This document shows, in pieces, positions 1-10,042 of a stretch of DNA of 64,000 nucleotides. This DNA comes from Spirogloea muscicola (lineage: Eukaryota > Streptophyta > Zygnematophyceae > Spirogloeales > Spirogloeaceae). Positions within the stretch are counted from its first letter, which is position 1. Every line of letters begins with the position of its first letter. The translations under genes and the position numbers were made by a program. The stretch lies in contig WELB01000012.1 of assembly GCA_009602725.1 (NCBI GenBank), forward strand, positions 833,098-897,097, read 5' to 3'. The notes beneath the pieces were generated by a model, which saw nothing but the letters and a program-made list of their open reading frames with translations, was not told the origin of the DNA and made no database searches.

Positions 1-364
1 GGCGGCGGCGCACGCGGCGGCGGCGCTGGCGGCGGCGGCGGCCAGGGCTGGCGCCGGGGGGAAGAAAGGAAGGCGGTGAGGAGGCGGCGGAAGGGGATGG
101 AGCTGGCGTAAAACAATCAGCGCTGGCAGCAGATTGTATCGCGTCAGCAGATTCGTGCGCAAAAAGCGCCCGGGGGGACAGATCACATCGTACTTGCGTT
201 CCGGGCTCCCCGCCCGCCCGAGGACCTGACGAGGACGGCGACTGAACGGCTCCCCGGCACCGTTCCGTTGGGGTCTTATCAATCTCCCGACCGTGGGTTT
301 GACTCACCTCCCTTGCGCCTTCGACGAAAATGCTTGTCAACAGAAGAAGCAAGTCCAATGTACG

Positions 365-545
365 GCGAAAGCCTAAAGCCCGAGTGAAATTCTTTCCCAA
401 GAAGGCGGGGTCTGCGAAAGCCAGCCCACAATAATCTAACATGGTCCAAAGGGCCGAACGGCGCCAAGACCACACTGCTATGCAAGAGACGACAGCGATT
501 TGGAGCTTAGTAACTCCGACTCAGCAGCCGCAAGTCGGACTTACT
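365..545 (-). repeat. LINE-like 3' tail (truncated)
   Basis: Read on the minus strand this has the order seen in the other LINE-like tails: a stop-proximal GAGTTACTAAG, a 'TTCGGCCCTTTGGACC' box, then GGGCTGGCTTTCGCAGACCC as a weakened hairpin. It is a diverged copy with approximate ends. Confidence 0.5.
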
Positions 546-639
546 GGCAGCTGTAAATGGAAGTGCGCAGTAAGTCGCGCAGCTTCATTGACAAAGCGTC
601 GATCACAGCTGACAGCCAAAGTGGACAACAGCAGAATGA

Positions 640-790
640 GAAACCAAATATATACCTCTACAAAAGTACGTCGATGACTGTAAGCGGCCGGCCAATATGA
701 ACCGACAAGGTCCAAAAGGCCGGAAGTCGGCAAACATACGATTCTACTCTCCGTGACTAACTGCAAACACACGCTCAATGAGCCCTAGTC
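640..790 (-). repeat. diverged LINE-like 3' tail
   Basis: On the minus strand it carries 'GGCCTTTTGGACCTTGTC' followed by a GGCCGGCC segment where the hairpin would be. This is an older relative of the tail at 365-545. The ends are approximate. Confidence 0.4.
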
Positions 791-844
791 AACAATTGCA
801 GATTGGAGAAAGTAGCAGGCGGATAAGCGTCACCCCGTTGAAAC

Positions 845-932
845 GGAAAGATTTCGTGTATTTGAAACAAACGAAGGCCAAATGGCCAAGTACAAAGGCA
901 AGCACATATTAAGACCTACATAACCTACAGTA
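845..932 (-). repeat. dispersed repeat module R, copy 1
   Basis: About 85 bases recur nearly unchanged at 5,108-5,192 (+) and 9,962-10,042 (-). The shared core includes CTTGGCCATTTGGCCTTCG, itself containing the palindrome TGGCCATTTGGCC. The module codes for nothing visible and is separate from the LINE-like tails it sits beside. Confidence 0.7.
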
Positions 933-934
933 GA

Positions 935-961
935 TTGACCCGCTCAGAAACCACGGGTCAA
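935..961. repeat. 27-nt hairpin, copy 1
   Basis: A perfect 8-bp inverted repeat, TTGACCCG...CGGGTCAA, encloses an 11-base loop. The same hairpin with a 10-base loop occurs at 10,792-10,817. Both are preceded by CCTACA. It may be a terminal structure of a small element. Confidence 0.6.
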
Positions 962-2152
962 AGGAGAAACGGAGAGGCAGTCAGCTAAGGCGCGGGCTGC
1001 CCACAAGTGCATGACACAAGGAATGGCAAGATGCATTATGTTCAACCAAGCAAGCGAACAGATGGAGAACGATATAGGTGCGGATTCAAACGATGAAGCC
1101 TCTATACGTCTCTTTCAGTCAATCAACTTGGGCTGATGTCCAGAAACAGCTAATTAATAGTGAGGCGATGGCTGTGAGCGGCCAGCCCAACAAGGAATTG
1201 ACAAAGTTCGTAGACATTGCGTCCACCAATGAGAGGGCAGCTAAGTGCCCCGGGGCATAGCCTCACCCCCTCCTGCCGCCGTGTTCCTTCTCATATGTGT
1301 CCACCTGCACAAGGTTGCAACTCTCGGCAGCGCTCGTTGGAAGAGTTCGGTCTTCAGTATTACGAACAAGGAAAGATGTCACTACTCGACAGCCAGGAAT
1401 GTAATTATTGGACGACCGCCCGAGCCCAACACATGACTATTAGAGCAGCTTCTTTTAAGATGCACGTCTTTGTTTCGTTGGTTTGAGACCCAGCACAATA
1501 TTCTACTTTTTGGTGCTGCCACACTTTTAAGGAATTGTGGCAAGAAGTCAGTCTTGCCTGTGGCAGCTCAAGTATGTTGTTTCCAATTTTCAGATCGTGA
1601 AGGTTGCCAGTTCCACGGATGCCCGCCTCTGCTGTCTTGGTTGCTGGTTCTATCCTTCGAGGAGATGTTGCATCTTGAGCAGGTGGGACAAATCTTCCAG
1701 ATTGAAATTTCTATACATGCTTCGCAAAGTTGACATTATGCCCTACTTTTCAATTGCGGGTACCTCAACTATGCAGAGAATTGTGCAAGAAAGGATGTTT
1801 CGGGATGCCTACTACTGCCTGCCCCATCAGGGCAGGCATGGTATGAAGTGCAACATGCTTCGGGAATGATTGAACATTCCACTTCTTCACTGATGTCTGA
1901 TGGCCACGTCTACTGCACTTCACTACTAACTGACACAATTTGTCCAGGATCAACAAGTTGGTATTTGGCAACTTGTCCGTTCAGCACAAGCCGGTGCAAG
2001 TAAGAATTGTAGATACGTTGTGGAGTACTATACAATTCTTAAGTCAGCACATGACTGGGAAATTTCCAGTAGTGATGTTAAGGTCTCTGAGCAAAAACTT
2101 GCATTTAGCTAAAGCATGTTAGAGGCTTGCCTTTGCAAAGCATCTCTACCAA

Positions 2153-4344
2153 CTACCGACTAAGATTGGAGCTCAGCGCCTGGTGGGGGTTTGATGGCAA
2201 TTGCAGGTGGCTGTGACCAGCGCGGTGGCCTGTCTTCAAGTCAGACACGTGGGGTACTTGGCCGCCACATTGCTGTGCCAGAGCAAGCTTCAAGGCCTTC
2301 ACCTCGCTGAGAGAGCGACTTAGTGCAGCCTGGTATAGGTCTGACGTCAGCTTGAGCATCGCCTTCTCCTTCTCCTGCTGCTGCACCTTCTGCACCAAAT
2401 ATTTGATGGCAAGCGCCTTGCTGTCCTCCTTTGATATCTCATTTTGCTGCTGCTGCTGCTGCCGCTGCTTCGAGTGTAGTTCTGGCTGTAGAGCTGGCTG
2501 CAGGGATGACTCCTGCTGCGATACCTCTGGCACTTGCCCTGAAGGTTGTTGATGTGGCAGTTGCTGCAGTGGCTGCTGTGCTGGCTGCTCACTTGACGGT
2601 GGTGGCAGTGGCTGCTGTAGCTCCTCCTGCTCCTGAGGCTCTTGCTGCTGTGGCCCAGAGACGTCTGCCAAATTCGCGGCCACATCAGCAGTTTCCTCCT
2701 GCTCACCTGTGCAGAGGCCCTCCGGTTTGATGGGCACTGCATCAGCGGACAGCTCAGTTTCGGCTGCCGTATTACTATGATCTGCAGCTGCCTCCACAGG
2801 CTGTGCCACAACAGTGTCAGAATTGCTCAAGACCTCTGCTTTCTGCTCGACTGAGGTAGATGGTGGCCCCTGGCTTTCCAGTGGTTGGCATTCCGCTAGC
2901 TGGTGGCTGCAGGCAGGTGGCTCTGTCGTCACGCCCATCCCAGTCTTGCTGGCCTCAGCCTCAGACATTGTGTTGCCGCCATTGAACACTCCACTTTCAG
3001 CACCCTCTGGTACTTCTGGTACTTGAGGCTCGCAGGTTGTGTCTGGCTCTTGGTGTGACGGCTCTACTTCATGAGCAATGCTAGCATTGGAGGCATACTC
3101 CGTGACCAAGTCTTTGGCTGGTGAACTCGGCTCCAAGCCAGATGTCACCTCAACACTCGGCTCCGTTTCAGGGGTCTCGACAAATGCTGCCTGTGAGGAA
3201 TTGCTGGAGACCGCCGCATCAATGGCCTCCTGGAAAGCCACTGCAGCTTTCACCAACTCCCGGCGACGCTGCCTGACTGATGCATTGGTGGTCTGCAATT
3301 GCACACGACAAACATGCAGTAATTTTTAGTCATGCTCCATTGGGCAAGGAATGCAAGATGCAGATACAGTCACAAACCAATGCTTTTCCAACTACAAAAC
3401 ACTGAAAATCAGACAAGTCGGGACATCAACTCTATTGGTCCATAACTATCACGTATCAGACAAGTCAGGACATCAACTCTATTGGTCCATATCTATCACG
3501 TATTCTGCTGCGTCAATCTCAGCAAGCATGCCTATTGAGGCCGTGTGTGGGTGCAGAAACAGTACAGCAAGCTAATCAAAAGCCTTAGCTGGATGCAGCT
3601 CAATACCTGGATGCTGTCAAGCTGGAGGAGGTGACTCATGACCAGCTCTGCCCATCGCCGGCCGACCTTGGCATCCGTCCGCAGCAACTGCTTGTCCTCC
3701 GTCTCCCAAGATGTCTGCAGGTCCTTCAAGGAGCCCGCCAAGCTCACGAGCTTGCGCAGCTGCTGCAAGGGCCGACTGGCGCGCACAGCACGCCCACGGA
3801 ATGCCGCCTGGATCTTGGTTGCAGCAGCTGGCGGCTCCATACGCAGCCTGATGGAGACGCTGGGGCCGTCAGCGTCCCCCTTTCCCTCCTTCACCGGCAC
3901 TGGCACGACTTGGGGCTTGCTTTCCTTCACCACCTCTGATACCTTATCCTTCACCACCTCTGATACCTTAGACTGTTCACTGCGCTGTGCGCTGCTGGTG
4001 CTTGCTTCTCCACTGAATTTGGATGACAGCCAATGCACTGGTACAACTACTGGCCTCCCAGTCTCCGCAGGGCGCCGCGCACCGAGACCGTGGGCAGCGA
4101 TGTGCGGGCCGTCCCCATCGTGTGCAGCCACGCCCTTGTCCTTCTTGGTGGCGCGCGGCTGCACCCTGGCCAGCTTCCGCTCTCCGGCCAGCCTCTGCGG
4201 ACGTGCTGCGGCGGGCTGCCGTCGGAGAAGGTCGACCGCGGCGGGCACGAAGGGGCTGCCGCGCGCGAGGCCGGCCTGCGGCGGGACTGGTGGCCAGGCG
4301 CTGGGCGCGGCGAAGAGGTCCTCGAAGAAGGCGCCGCCACCCAT
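2153..4344 (-). CDS. BAG-domain co-chaperone with IQ motif (two exons)
   Basis: Predicted 625-residue protein of the plant BAG5/6 kind, whose BAG domain binds Hsp70 and whose IQ motif binds calmodulin. Exons are 4344-3607 and 3292-2153; the intron is phase 0 with GT-AG ends. The N-terminal 170 residues are basic and disordered. An IQ motif (TKIQAAFRGRAVRAS) lies at about 175-195. The BAG helices run from about 200 to 275 and are split by the intron (HLLQLDSIQ, then TTNASVRQRRRELV). A long acidic then glutamine-rich region follows, with a CAG/CAA run near 2,450, and the protein ends in a coiled coil. I chose the ATG at 4344 (MGGGAFFEDLF). The upstream ATG at 4617 would start inside a repeat tail and add a proline-rich stretch. 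The BAG/IQ arrangement is clear; the exact subfamily is not. Confidence 0.85.
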
Positions 4345-4555
4345 AACTGGCAAAGGCGGTGTGGCGCAAAGGTGGCGGCGGAAGCTTGCGGCAGGCAGGG
4401 CCGGCGAGGAGGGCGGCGACGGCGGGCCCGGCCGCGGCGGCGGAGATGGCGGCGATGGAAGTGGCGATGGGAGGGGTTGGGAGGGGCTGTGGTGCCGAGG
4501 CTGGGAGGGCGGAGGGTGGAGGTGGAGCTGGAAGGCGACAGGGCCGCTTAGAAGT

Positions 4556-4617
4556 GCTCGCCCGTAGAGAAGAAAGAAAGTAGAAGAGAAACCGGCAAAG
4601 CCAGCCCTAAAAAGCAT
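4556..4617 (-). repeat. LINE-like 3' end abutting the BAG gene
   Basis: The minus strand reads GGGCTGGCTTTGCCGG, then a TTC-rich tail and CTACGGGCGAGCAC, the 3' hairpin end of the local LINE-like family. It lies in the 5' region of the BAG gene and explains the odd hydrophobic start of the longest open frame there. Confidence 0.6.
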
Positions 4618-4785
4618 GGAGCGGACGTCGGAGGAGGGAGGGGGGAGGGAGGCCCGATGGCGCCCCGAGCGAGGGGGCCGGGAGAAGCTCGGGGGGGCCC
4701 GCGGGGAGGGAGGGCGGAGCTACTAGAGGCTTCTGGGAACGGAGGAGGGAGGCGGGAGGTGCGGGGGCACTCCAGGCGGCTCCCG

Positions 4786-5107
4786 AATGTTCTTTTCACC
4801 GATGAGGCCCATCTGGGCGCGGCTGATCCAGCTGGGCGCGGACGGCCAGCCCCGTACACGACGCGCCGACCTGGTCGCCATCCCGCCCGGCGGCGGTCCC
4901 CGCATCATCGCTGATGTGGTGACAACTGACTGCATCGACCCCGCCAATTCCCACCAGATCGGCGTCGTTTGCAGGGCACGCGGTCGGCCAGGGCGACCCG
5001 GGGCAAGGAGCGAAAATATGCTGATCACCCGGTTGGGGATGAATTCGCGGCCCTGGCGATGGATGTACACGGGGCTTTCGGCAGCCGCTGGCTGGATCTC
5101 CTTCAGC
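4786..5107 (+). repeat. LINE-like ORF fragment (C-terminal region)
   Basis: Codes for WARLIQLGADGQPRTRRAD and, after a conserved glycine-rich turn, IIADVVTTDCIDPANSH. Past a frame change it continues as KYADHPVGDEFAALAMDVHG and FGSRWLDLL. This order (RR-AD-L, then I-x-DV, then a 'G-x-x-W/L-D-LL' helix) is typical of the region downstream of the reverse transcriptase in non-LTR retrotransposons of algae and protists. No reverse-transcriptase core is present in the window, so the assignment rests on the C-terminal region and the truncation pattern. Confidence 0.6.
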
Positions 5108-5192
5108 TTTCTACTGTAGGTTATGTAGGGCTTAAGATGTGCTTGCTTTTGTACTTGGCCATTTGGCCTTCGTTTGCTTCAAATACACGAAA
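5108..5192 (+). repeat. dispersed repeat module R, copy 2
   Basis: Plus-strand copy of the module at 845-932, ending CAAATACACGAA. It begins exactly where the LINE-like ORF fragment stops and is followed at once by another LINE-like copy, so it was either an insertion target or inserted there. Confidence 0.65.
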
Positions 5193-5198
5193 TTCTTC

Positions 5199-5412
5199 TT
5201 CAGCGGCTTGCCCGCCAGGCCATTGCCCGGCAGCCGGGTCTGCCAGGGGCGATGCCCGGCTTCAACGCCGCCGGTTCGCTCTCACAAGTCATCCGCATGC
5301 GCCTGGCCGTATCGCCTCAACGCTCCCTTGCCCACGTCGTCCACACGCGAGCAGGCCGTGCTATGGCCGCCGCCTCTGGGTCTCGGCGGAGTGCCTCTTT
5401 CACTGCAGCGAG
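5199..5412 (+). repeat. LINE-like 3' copy, subfamily B, interrupted
   Basis: Codes for FNAAGSLSQVIRMRLAVSPQ, SLAHVVHTRAGRAMAAASGS and ASYS, the common C-terminal peptide of this family. It stops where a minus-strand subfamily A copy begins near 5,413, so it is the older of the two. Confidence 0.7.
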
Positions 5413-5640
5413 CTACTCAGGGAAAGGGCTCGCCCATTGACGATAGGGGCTGGAAAAAGCCAGCCCAGAAAAGAATGAACTAAGGACGAGAAGGGGCCAG
5501 GGGAAGTACGAAGAACAACAAGCACTAAAAAGAAACGAAGCAGCTACGAAGCACTCAGTAACCCCTGCTAAGCAGCCTCAGGTCAGAGAGACTGGGTTCC
5601 AGGAATCGGGTCCCCTGGCCAGAGCCAGAGGCAGCAGCGA
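5413..5640 (-). repeat. LINE-like 3' copy, subfamily A
   Basis: On the minus strand it runs from the stop-proximal peptide (LSDLRLLSRGY type), through a 3' UTR with GTGCTTGTTGTTCTTCG and CCCCTGGCCCCTTCTCG, to the hairpin GGGCTGGCTTTTTCCAGCCC and GGGCGAGCCC. It is inserted in subfamily B sequence on both sides. Confidence 0.7.
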
Positions 5641-5825
5641 GACTCAGACCTGATGTTGCTCACTCGTGGGTACTGAGCTTCCCTCTGCATCGTCTTTGTG
5701 TTCTGCAGTGTTTTGAGTGTAGTCCTTTTTCCGGCTCGTCTTTCTTTGGCTTTTGGACATTGTCCATTACTTTTTGGGCTGGCTTTGCCAGCCCCTCTTA
5801 TCTATGGGCGCGCACTTCTCTCCTG
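5641..5825 (+). repeat. LINE-like 3' UTR, subfamily B
   Basis: Starts in the last codons of the ORF (CTCACTCGTGGGTACTGA). It has the B-type 3' UTR (CATCGTCTTTGTGTTCTGCA, CTCGTCTTTCTTTGG), then GGGCTGGCTTTGCCAGCCCC and ATGGGCGCGCACTTCTC. It is probably the displaced right half of the copy at 5,199-5,412. Confidence 0.7.
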
Positions 5826-6125
5826 GATGCCCGGCCTCAACGCCGCCAGTTCGCTCGCCCAAGTCTTCCGCATGAACCTGGCGGTATCGCTTCAACGCTC
5901 CCTTGCCCACGCCGTCCACACGCGAGCAGGCCGTGCTATGGCCGCCGCCTCTGGGTCTCGGCGGAGTGCTTCTTTTCTTGCAGCGAGCTACTCAGACTTG
6001 ATGTTGCTCACTGGTGGGTACTGAGCTTCCCTCTGCATCGTCTATGTGTTTTGCAGTGTTTTGTAATGTAGTCCTTTTCCCGGCTCCTCTTTCTTTGGCT
6101 TTGGACACCGTCCATTCTTTTTTGA
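5826..6125 (+). repeat. LINE-like copy, subfamily B
   Basis: Codes for LNAASSLAQVFRMNLAVSLQ, then RSLAHAVHTRAGRAMAAASG, a stop, and the B 3' UTR up to the 'GTCCATTCTTTTTT' box. Its hairpin is missing where minus-strand A sequence begins. Confidence 0.7.
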
Positions 6126-6270
6126 AACAAAGTACGAGAAGGGGGCCAGGGGAAGCGCTAAGAAAAACAAGCACAACAAGAGACAAAGCAGCTACGTATT
6201 ACTCAGTAACCCCTGCTAAGCAGCCTCAGGTTAGAGAAGCTAGGCTCCTGGAAGTGGGTCCCCTGGCAAA
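6126..6270 (-). repeat. partial LINE-like copy, subfamily A
   Basis: Contains the A-type 3' UTR and the end of the ORF but no hairpin at its 3' side. Loss of the 3' end is unusual for a copy made by target-primed reverse transcription, so a later rearrangement is likely. Confidence 0.6.
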
Positions 6271-6274
6271 AAAG

Positions 6275-6665
6275 AAAGTGCTCACCTGTAAAGAAGAAGG
6301 GCTCGCAAAGCCAGCCCAAAATAGAATGGACAAAGCCAAAGAAAGAGCAGCCGGAAAAAGGACCACTACGAAACACTGCAAAACACATAGACGATGCAGA
6401 GGGAAGCTCAGTACCCACGAGTGAGCAACATCAGGTCTGAGTAGCTCGCTGCAGGGAAAGAGGCACTCCGCTGAGACCCAGAGGCGGCGGCCATTGCACG
6501 GCCTGCTCGCGTGGCCAGAGCCAGAGGCAGCAGCGAGGGCTCTGCCGGCACGCAGGCGCAGGGCGCTGGCCATAGACCTTTGCAGCGAGACGGCCAAGCG
6601 CATCCGGTACACCTGCGCTAGCGACCCGGCTGCAGGAAAGTCCACTGGCTCCCCATGGAAGCGGC
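6275..6665 (-). repeat. chimeric LINE-like copy (A-type ORF, B-type tail)
   Basis: Read on the minus strand, the peptide SLAQVYRMRLAVSLQRSMA with RAGRALAAASGSG (A-like) passes directly into B-type sequence in another frame (HASRPCNGRRLWVSAECLFP). The B 3' UTR and hairpin follow. The join near 6,500 lies at a GCCGCCGCCTCTGG-like stretch shared by both types. Confidence 0.65.
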
Positions 6666-6834
6666 GGATATTAGACTGGCCAAATTTGTCTAAGGGCTTC
6701 AATATCTGGTGCAACAAAGCTCGCGCCTATGCTGTGGCTCGCCAACGCCGGCCTCCTGGCCGAGCGATGCTAGGCGCGGCCGGAACAATAGCGACGCCTG
6801 GACGTCGAACGGTCATCGTATTATGTCTTAGTCC

Positions 6835-6930
6835 TTCGCACTCCGGTTCCTTCAGACCTTGTCCATTCCAATTGGGCTGGCTTCTCCCAGCCACCAGTCA
6901 ATCTGGCCGCGCTTGCTTTGTTTTCCCCAC
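6835..6930 (+). repeat. LINE-like 3' end, subfamily E
   Basis: Contains CCTTCAGACCTTGTCCATTC, the hairpin GGGCTGGCTTCTCCCAGCC and the E-type tail ACCAGTCAATCTGGCCGCGC. Only the 3' hundred bases are present. Confidence 0.65.
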
Positions 6931-6939
6931 CTCTTGAGC

Positions 6940-7195
6940 GGTCAATGACTCTCCAGGAAAGACAAAACTACACACCAAGACACGAAATGATGCAGATGGA
7001 TGCTCAGTAAGCACGAGTGAGCAACAGCAAATCAGAATAACTCGAAGCAGGAAAAGCGGCACTCTGCCGAGACCCTGAGGCAGCAGCCATAGCGCGGCCA
7101 GCGCGCGTGCGAGCCCTCCCACAGGAGTGTGTCGGGAGCTTTTGAGCCGACCGCAATCTTGCAGCTTCAACAGCAGCTTTTCACTGGGACAATGC
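6940..7195 (-). repeat. LINE-like 3' copy, subfamily D
   Basis: Minus strand: a degraded C-terminal peptide, then CACTCGTGCTTACTGAGCAT and the D-type UTR (CATTTCGTGTCTTGGTGTG, TTTTGTCTTTCCTGG). It is the counterpart of the plus-strand D copy at 9,475-9,800. Confidence 0.6.
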
Positions 7196-7519
7196 ATGAA
7201 AGCCCTCGGCCCTTGAATTGTTTTCAGTCTTTGTTCTTGGGATGAGCTTACGTTCTCACTGCCTTGGCTTTTTGGACCGTTTCGGACATTGTCAGCCTAC
7301 CTCGTGACAGCCGGCGCGAGGACCCGTGGCGTCGCGCACTCAAGGCATCCTCATCTCATTCGATGTAGCCCTATCGGGCGGCGTCATGGAGGAAAACAAA
7401 CTGCAGCCACATGGCCTTCCCTGCTGACTAGAATTTATTGAGCAGCCACTCCTCAGTGGCTTCTTGCTTCAAGAATTAGCGCTTTCCAACTGCTTCAACA
7501 TTGCTCATCGTTTTGTGGG

Positions 7520-7700
7520 CATCTTCAGGCACCTTCGTAGCTGCTTTGCGCTTTTCAGGCCCCTTCATCATTTGGCCCCGTCGAACCTTTGTCAATTCTT
7601 TCTCGGGCTGGCTTTTCACAGCCCTTGCCCCCATTAGGAGTGCCGTTTCTTCTTTGTGGGCTGGCTTTCCTTTCACAGCCCTCGCCACCTTGAGAAGAGC
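7520..7700 (+). repeat. LINE-like 3' end, subfamily C
   Basis: C-type tail: TTCAGGCCCCTTCATCATTT, CGAACCTTTGTCAATTC, the hairpin GGGCTGGCTTTTCACAGCCC, then CCCCCATTAGGAGTGCC and a TTCTTC end. A second, weaker GGGCTGGC...CAGCCC hairpin follows at about 7,655-7,682. Confidence 0.65.
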
Positions 7701-7794
7701 TGCTTCCTCCATTGCGGCTGCTGCTGTCCTGGCCCACGACTGACTGCTGCCCTGGGGCAGCGCCTGGGTGCCTGACAGCGGCTGTCTTCGCCTC

Positions 7795-8023
7795 TCAATG
7801 CGCCACGTCTGCTGCGAGCACCCCACAATAGCGCGCTTGAGAACAATTTGCCAGCAGTGGCATCGGCCCTCCAGCACACTCATGCACGTCAGGGAGCTTG
7901 TTCAGGAGGGCAAAGTGGTAGACACCTGGATGCTGCTCCAGGTCTGTCAGCACAGTGCTCAGGACAACGTGCCCAACAGCACTTGCTGGGCGCTGCTTAC
8001 AAGCCAGCTGCTCAAACTCAACA
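7795..8023 (-). pseudogene. possible CSN7-like exon fragment
   Basis: Minus strand from a TTAG acceptor codes for VEFEQLACKQRPASAVGHVV, then LSTVLTDLEQHPGVYHFALL and NKLPDVHECAG. This resembles the N-terminal helices of COP9 signalosome subunit 7 (a 'FLLLAK...VLEAPGVYVFGELLELPNV' type pattern). No PCI domain follows; the frame ends at 7,795 beside a repeat. I read it as a stranded exon, from memory of the family only. Confidence 0.35.
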
Positions 8024-8030
8024 CTAACAA

Positions 8031-9470
8031 GGGAGTGCGCCCCACGTCGTCATCAAAAGTATTGCGTGTCATAGCATAGTCGGGCACTTTGGCAGCAGGA
8101 TCTGGAGCAGGTCTAAAGGCATATGGAGTATCAACAGCACAATGCAGGGCCCCGTGGCTATATTAAGGCTTATCTGAAGTGGTTTTAACTGAACTACGTT
8201 ATCATTAGGAGGCATTCTGTATTCCGTCTTGGGCGTCACCCTTGAATTGGACCCAGATCGAGCACAAGTATTGTGCTTAAAGTAGAGTATGTCAAGTGAT
8301 TGTCAAGGGGTTGTATGCGGCCTGACCTTTTCTCCTGCCATGATGTCGCCACGGTTATGGCTACCAAGCGAGCTGCTCTGGAGGGCAGGGCTTCTGATCA
8401 CGATCGTACAGTCGCCCTCAGGAATGCAGAAGCTTGACCCGCTCATTGGTCTCTTCTTTGTGCTTTCTGGCTTTCCTTGACAGCTGGGTTTAGGGTTGCC
8501 ACCTCTGCATAGACAACTTATCCTGCATTGGCTCCGCCCAGAAAGCAGGTGGTGGCTGGTTTGGAGATGCAGCCACTGATTTCAGGTAGGCGGCCCTGCG
8601 CAGTACCCAAGTGTACCTGCTGCAAGCTTACGCGGCTATGGAAGGTGTGATCTCGACTGCTGACCAATCGCGGTGTGCCTTTTGTAGCCACAGTATTGGT
8701 GCAAGCTCAATGTGACCTTCGCAGCAACACGGACGACTCTAGATATGATAGGTGCACTCGAGCAGTAGCAGCGTCTGATTCCTGCAGGGACGCCTCCTTT
8801 CTCTTCTCCCAGTGTGCACGACTAGCCAGCTAATGCTGACGATGATTTTGATACCAAAATCTTCTTGAACGTCAACTGCTGGCTTTTCTTCATCTATCTG
8901 GCTGCATCCTTCAGTCAGTGCGTCTGGGAGCCCTTTCCGGTATTTGTTTTCTTCTGCTTTTGTTTCCCTCTCTCCCCTTGTTCTTGCAGGTCAGCCCTCG
9001 ATGTCGATGAAGCTCATTGCTTTGCGCAACGCGCAGCTTCCAGAAGGTCCTCTGCTTATGTCAAGTTACTATCTTAACTCAAATTAAATCTGACGTCTGT
9101 GCATTTCTATCCATAGGCATTTACTAGCTTGCCATATGAAGTCGTCGCCCAGCTAGCGGCATTGGCTCCACTGTTACTCAAGGCTCGTAGAAATAACGTC
9201 CTGGTTTGTAAGCCTGAGTATAAACAGTCCAGTGCCTTCAGTATATCCACTTTTCACACATGCAAGGATCATACAACTTGGGACTACTGTATGCAAGTAT
9301 TGCTGATGTGTTGCACCCCCACAAAGATAACAAATGAGAGCAATCTCACTCGGAAGGACGGAAGCCACCATGTCAGCAACAGGAAATACAATGCAACAAG
9401 AAGAACGCCATGCTGTGAGAGGCAAGTGCTCTCCCAAAGAAAAATGGAGAATGTACAAAGAGATGGAGGG
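8031..9470. other. no recognisable gene
   Basis: Moderately AT-rich sequence with pyrimidine tracts and short open frames on the plus strand. I could not assign any family. A short DVDEAHCFAQ peptide near 9,000 is discussed among the rejected items. Confidence 0.5.
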
Positions 9471-9474
9471 CCGC

Positions 9475-9800
9475 AGCCCACGGCTGGCTTTCACAGCCGC
9501 TCTTTCCAGCGCTCTCAGGCTCATGCGGTCCACCCGCGCGCTGGCCGCGCTATGGCTGCTGCCTCAGGGTCTCGGCAGAGTGCTGCTTCTCCTGCTTCGA
9601 GTTATTCTGACTTTCTGTTGCTCACTCGTGGTTACTGAGCATCCATTCGCATCATTTCGTGTCTTGGTGTGGAGTTTTGTCTTTCCTGGCACTGTTCTGT
9701 GGCCTTTTGACGCCTGCGGACAATGTCCATTCTTTTCTGGGCTGGCTTTGCTAGCCCTTCTATTTCTATGGGCGAGCCCTTCCCTTCAACATCAGCAACC
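9475..9800 (+). repeat. LINE-like 3' copy, subfamily D
   Basis: Begins inside the C-terminal peptide (SSALRLMRSTRALAALWLLP in one frame, FQRSQAHAVHPRAGRAMAAA in the original one). It ends ASSYSDFLLLTRGY and stop, followed by the D UTR, the hairpin GGGCTGGCTTTGCTAGCCC and ATGGGCGAGCCCTTCCC. Confidence 0.7.
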
Positions 9801-9961
9801 GATTTCTCTTCCATTCCCGCGGATATTGGTGTCTCTCTTAGCGAGCTCATTGCCCATTTACCAGGACTTCTGTAAGGCTCGAATAGGCCTCCCTTTTCAT
9901 GCGCACCGCGCGCCTTCGCTCTTCATTCCAGCCCCGAGTCCCCCGCGCCTTGAGGAGCCAA

Positions 9962-10042
9962 ACATTCGTGGTATTTGAATCAAACGAAGGCCAAATGGCC
10001 AAGTACAAAGGCAAGCACATCTGAAGACTACATAACCTACAA
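9962..10042 (-). repeat. dispersed repeat module R, copy 3
   Basis: Minus-strand copy of the module at 845-932, almost identical over GTATTTGAA through AACCTACA. It directly precedes a LINE-like ORF fragment, as copy 2 directly follows one. Confidence 0.7.

Larger units (their letters stand above)
1..2152. other. gene-poor stretch with repeat tails
   Basis: I recognise no gene here. The first 60 bases are a GGC-rich low-complexity run cut by the window edge. Between about 365 and 960 lie LINE-like 3' tails and a small dispersed repeat, listed separately. From 1,000 to 2,150 the sequence is less GC-rich, has only short overlapping open frames, and shows no protein family I know. Confidence 0.6.

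Noticed and set aside
4345-4617. Upstream start for the BAG protein at 4617
   Set aside because: The added residues derive from a LINE-like tail and a proline-rich composition stretch.
8990-9080. DVDEAHCFAQ peptide resembling motif II of RecQ helicases
   Set aside because: Only ten residues match, the expected following motif is absent, and no other helicase motif lies nearby on either strand.
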